Origin: Gammaproteobacteria bacterium
GTDB lineage: Bacteria > Pseudomonadota > Gammaproteobacteria > Pseudomonadales > Azotimanducaceae
DNA length: 46,249 bases
NCBI GenBank assembly: GCA_002704225.1
Contig: PAFU01000020.1
Location: 29,655-75,903 of the forward strand
Direction of reading: 5' to 3'
The notes under the pieces were generated by a model. That model was given only the letters and a program-made list of their open reading frames with translations, ran no database searches and was not told where the DNA came from. Made by a program: the position numbers and the translations under genes. Position 1 is the stretch's first letter, and every line of letters starts with the position of its first letter. This document shows, piece after piece, positions 43,685 to 46,249 of the stretch.

Positions 43685-44053
43685 ATGTCAGTTTTGATTA
43701 CCTTACTCGTGGCCGGGCTAGTGGTCATATACTTGCGCAGCAACCGCAAGGCGCGAGCGAGATGGCTGCAAGATTTGTCGCTGCCGGGTCATTGGGTATC
43801 GCGGCGCGATGGATCGCATCTGTCACTGTCGGGCAGTTTCGATTCAGGTCAATTCGTACGCCAAGGCGAAAGGTCAAACGATCGTGGCTACTGGCGTTAC
43901 CAAGGCGACACGCTGACTCTGAATGGCGAACCACAACATTCCTTCGCGGTGCAGATGTTTCAGCCTGGGGTCATCAGCCTGACCGCTGAAGACGGCACGG
44001 CGGAACTTTTTCATAAGCAATCAAACAACGTGGTGTCTCTTGCCAAAAGATAA
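43685..44053 (+). CDS. Membrane-anchored small protein, lipocalin-like tail
   Basis: A protein of about 122 residues of unknown function. Residues 2-18 (SVLITLLVAGLVVIYL) are one transmembrane helix, followed by a basic segment RSNRKARARW. The rest (LPGHWVSRRDGSHLSLSG, GYWRYQGDTLTLNG) alternates beta strands with a GxW pair and could be a small beta-barrel or lipocalin-like fold. The ATG at 43685 gives the cleanest N-terminus; the frame extends to 43610. It overlaps the next gene, a DUF815 ATPase, by 14 nt, so the two are very likely made together. Topology and partner are unproven. Confidence 0.65.
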   Translation: MSVLITLLVAGLVVIYLRSNRKARARWLQDLSLPGHWVSRRDGSHLSLSGSFDSGQFVRQGERSNDRGYWRYQGDTLTLNGEPQHSFAVQMFQPGVISLTAEDGTAELFHKQSNNVVSLAKR

Positions 44054-44957
44054 TCGTCAAAACGACAATCAGTCTGCCTCGCAACTGGCTTGGGCGGAAG
44101 TGGCTCAGCGCTTGCTCGCGATGTTGCCCGTTGCTCGCAACATAGACTGGCAGCAACGTATTGCAGGCTACTGGCGAAGAGGGCGCTGGTCCTCGTCCAT
44201 TGTTGGTTACGAAGAAACTGGCGTCGTCTCGCTGGATGACCTGCTGCACGTGGACGCCCAAAAGAATTCACTGGTTCAAAATACCCGGCAATTGTTGGCG
44301 GGTCTGCCGGCGAATAACGCTCTGCTCTGGGGTGCCAGAGGTACGGGTAAGTCCTCCTTGGTGCATGGCGTGCTCAATGCTCATGCGCAAGAGGGTTTGC
44401 GGCTTGTCGAGGTTGGCAAAGACGCTCTTGCTGATCTGGCCGAGGTGATCGAACAACTGGCCCCTCAGCCCTATCACTTCATCGTCTTTTGCGATGACCT
44501 GTCTTTCGAGGACGACGATGCCACTTACAAATCGCTGAAAAGCGTGTTGGAAGGCAGCGTGCTTGCCCACGCGAAAAACGTAGTGATATATGCGACCTCC
44601 AATCGGCGTCATCTGTTGGCTGAAAAAGCCGCCGATAATGCGCCCAGTCAGTTGGTTGATGGTGAACTGCATCACGGCGAGGCTGTGGAGGAGAAGATTT
44701 CGTTGTCTGACCGCTTTGGTCTTTGGTTATCCTTCTACCCGGTGCGGCAAGCGGAGTATCTGGATATGGTGAATCGCGCGGTCACGCGGCTGGTTACCCA
44801 CGTCAATCCCGCTCGTTCGGCTGATCCTGCATTCACACCCGATCGCTATCGTTTGGAGGCGCTGCGGTGGGCCTTGGCCCGGGGCGCTCGAAACGGGCGC
44901 AGTGCTGAGCACTTTGCACGGCACTGGGTGGGTCAGCAGCTGCTGAATAACGATTAA
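44040..44957 (+). CDS. DUF815 AAA-type ATPase
   Basis: A 305-residue ATP-binding protein. The Walker A motif is GARGTGKSS (98-106), Walker B is HFIVFCDDLSFE (146-157), and sensor-1-like VVIYATSNRRHLL follows. The C-terminal lid is helical (RLEALRWALARGARNGRSAEHFARHW). These are marks of DUF815, an AAA family of unknown role in many proteobacteria. It would act as an oligomeric motor or loader. The start is a TTG at 44040, which overlaps the upstream membrane-protein gene by 14 nt; no ATG nearby fits better. The pairing suggests that the ATPase is recruited to the membrane by the small protein (inference). Confidence 0.87.
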   Translation: MPKDNRQNDNQSASQLAWAEVAQRLLAMLPVARNIDWQQRIAGYWRRGRWSSSIVGYEETGVVSLDDLLHVDAQKNSLVQNTRQLLAGLPANNALLWGARGTGKSSLVHGVLNAHAQEGLRLVEVGKDALADLAEVIEQLAPQPYHFIVFCDDLSFEDDDATYKSLKSVLEGSVLAHAKNVVIYATSNRRHLLAEKAADNAPSQLVDGELHHGEAVEEKISLSDRFGLWLSFYPVRQAEYLDMVNRAVTRLVTHVNPARSADPAFTPDRYRLEALRWALARGARNGRSAEHFARHWVGQQLLNND

Positions 44958-44998
44958 TGTTCTGACGGTCCTCGTCGGACACCGATAAGAAGAGTCCT

Positions 44999-46000
44999 AT
45001 GTTTCTGAAACTTTGTGTGCTTGGGTTTTTGTCATGTGCAGTGGCGGCTCACGCTGACCTGCTGGTGATGGATAACGGCGATCGAATAACCGGCCGACTG
45101 GACAGCATCACCGGCGGAAAGGCGATATTTGATACGCCTTACGCAGGTCGGATCTGGGTCGAGATAGCGAATATTCGAACCCTGGAAACCGAGGAGGCGT
45201 ATGCAGTTCGTATGGGCGACCGGATGATCGAGGGTACCTTTGCGGGCGAGGGCGACCTGCAGCAACTGATTGGTGCGGACCAGGCAGCTATCGTGAACTG
45301 GACGGGGGTTCGCAGCGCTACCCAAAGTCGCAACGCGTTTACCCGATTTGCCGCCGGGTGGGGCTCACATCTGGATCTTGCGCTATCGTTGGCCGATGGA
45401 AATTCGTCCACGGAAGCGTTCAATGTGTTGTTGGAGGTGGACTATCAAGACGAGTTAAACGCTCACTTGGTGACGGCCTTGCTGGCGCGAGAAGAAGGCG
45501 AGGGGCTGCTGACCCGCGACCAGTTGGACATTGATTACGGGTACAAGCGTTTTCTGACCGAACGGTGGTACGGGGCCGGAAACGCCGAGTACTTTCAGGA
45601 CACGCTTAAGGACATTGACTCTCGGATCACCTTGGGTGTCGGTGCGGGTGTGCAGTTTATCGACAATAGCATCCAGAACTTATCTTCGGACATCGGTATC
45701 AGCGCGGTGAGGGAAGATATTGGTGGGGACAGCGACGTCGAACCTGCCTTACGTTTGGGCGTGGACTATCAACGGTTTGTGTTGGCAAAAACGATTGAGT
45801 TGTTCCATCGACAGTCGATACTGCAGTTGTTGGGAGACGAGAAAAATCAAGTGTTCTCGTCCTCTACCGGTATTCGTTACGCTTACAACGAACGCATAGA
45901 CACCAATTTTCGCATCGATCTGGCGTACGAAAGCGACCCGCCGCCGGGCAATGAAAGAACCGACACCACATACAGCTTGGGGGTCGGCATTAAGTTTTAG
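44999..46000 (+). CDS. DUF481 outer-membrane protein
   Basis: A 333-residue exported protein. The signal peptide (FLKLCVLGFLSCAVAAHAD) is cleaved near AHA-D. An N-terminal region (LVMDNGDRITGRLDSITGGK) is a typical small beta domain in front of DUF481. A DUF481 beta-barrel fills the rest, with alternating strands ending in YSLGVGIKF, whose terminal phenylalanine is the usual outer-membrane insertion signal. Function is unknown; salt- or metal-induced porin-like proteins are described in the family. The ATG at 44999 has only a weak ribosome site. It follows the ATPase by 41 bp and is separated from tRNA-Glu by 157 bp. Confidence 0.85.
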   Translation: MFLKLCVLGFLSCAVAAHADLLVMDNGDRITGRLDSITGGKAIFDTPYAGRIWVEIANIRTLETEEAYAVRMGDRMIEGTFAGEGDLQQLIGADQAAIVNWTGVRSATQSRNAFTRFAAGWGSHLDLALSLADGNSSTEAFNVLLEVDYQDELNAHLVTALLAREEGEGLLTRDQLDIDYGYKRFLTERWYGAGNAEYFQDTLKDIDSRITLGVGAGVQFIDNSIQNLSSDIGISAVREDIGGDSDVEPALRLGVDYQRFVLAKTIELFHRQSILQLLGDEKNQVFSSSTGIRYAYNERIDTNFRIDLAYESDPPPGNERTDTTYSLGVGIKF

Positions 46001-46070
46001 GTAATCAAGCAGTAGTTTGCCGCTGATTTTCGATAACGCATGGTTAGCGGCGAAAGGGCTTCGCAAATCC

Positions 46071-46099
46071 TTGACTGTGTATCGGTGCGCTCATAGAAT
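46071..46099 (+). promoter_or_regulatory. Sigma-70 promoter of tRNA-Glu
   Basis: TTGACT (46071-46076) and TAGAAT (46094-46099) are separated by 17 bp, an optimal sigma-70 spacing. The DNA after the -10 box (GCGCCGCTTCG) is GC-rich, as in stable-RNA promoters under stringent control. The tRNA begins about 59 bp after the -10 box, leaving a leader for RNase processing. Confidence 0.75.
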
Positions 46100-46157
46100 G
46101 CGCCGCTTCGTTGAGTTCCGAACGGCTAAAGTGAGCCTGTCAGAGCACACGATCTTA

Positions 46158-46233
<76 letters not shown>

Positions 46234-46249
46234 TACGCAAAGCCGCTTG

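Noticed and set aside
46019-46050. Inverted repeat GCCGCT/AGCGGC after the DUF481 gene
   Set aside because: Only 6 bp with a 20-nt loop and no T-run; too weak for a terminator.

Overview
The window looks like chromosomal DNA of a free-living, probably marine gammaproteobacterium. This rests on moderately high GC, gammaproteobacterial housekeeping genes (pdxH, a Tsp/Prc protease, an FkpA-like lipoprotein isomerase, a tRNA-Glu with encoded CCA), and many genes for CoA-thioester catabolism mixed with outer-membrane and exported proteins. The genus cannot be named from the sequence alone. No phage, insertion sequence, CRISPR array or rRNA was seen. One tRNA gene lies at the right edge.

Layout. 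1-8.5 kb: a DJ-1/PfpI protein and a luciferase-like oxidoreductase, then a compact CoA-centred cluster (three-cysteine small protein, acyl-CoA ligase, N-terminally extended crotonase, rearranged CaiB-type CoA-transferase, YtcJ-like amidohydrolase, acyl-CoA dehydrogenase). 8.7-16.5 kb: an FBP zinc-finger protein, a zinc-independent MDR reductase, a second luciferase-like enzyme, an M2 (ACE-type) lipoprotein peptidase, an RCK-domain channel with an unusual filter, and two crotonases. 16.7-22.5 kb: an exported module of a SPOR/CBM9/DUF5916 outer-membrane protein and two beta-lactamase-fold serine hydrolases. 22.5-31.6 kb: a GMC oxidoreductase with Coq4, a GST, an acyl-CoA ligase, a minus-strand run of J-like protein, epoxide-hydrolase-like enzyme and MFS transporter, and a UMF1-type MFS transporter. 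31.7-37.3 kb: Prc protease, FKBP lipoprotein, MFS exporter, PdxH. 37.3-43.5 kb: two minus-strand operons, one of acyl-CoA dehydrogenase plus an alpha/beta hydrolase lacking its serine, one of NUDIX, crotonase, thiolase and lipoprotein. 43.6-46.2 kb: a membrane-anchored small protein coupled to a DUF815 ATPase, a DUF481 outer-membrane protein and tRNA-Glu.

How the genes fit together. Two ligases, a CoA-transferase, two acyl-CoA dehydrogenases, four crotonases, a thiolase and a NUDIX resembling CoA diphosphatases give nearly all steps for activating and shortening an organic acid. The flavin oxidoreductases, GMC enzyme, epoxide-hydrolase-like enzyme and amidohydrolase could feed it from a hydrophobic or cyclic substrate. 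This is inference; no gene fixes the substrate. The best candidate for an undescribed system is the 1.9-8.5 kb cluster, with its permuted-looking CoA-transferase coupled to an amidohydrolase. Other candidates are the coupled small protein/DUF815 pair and the alpha/beta hydrolase whose nucleophile is alanine.
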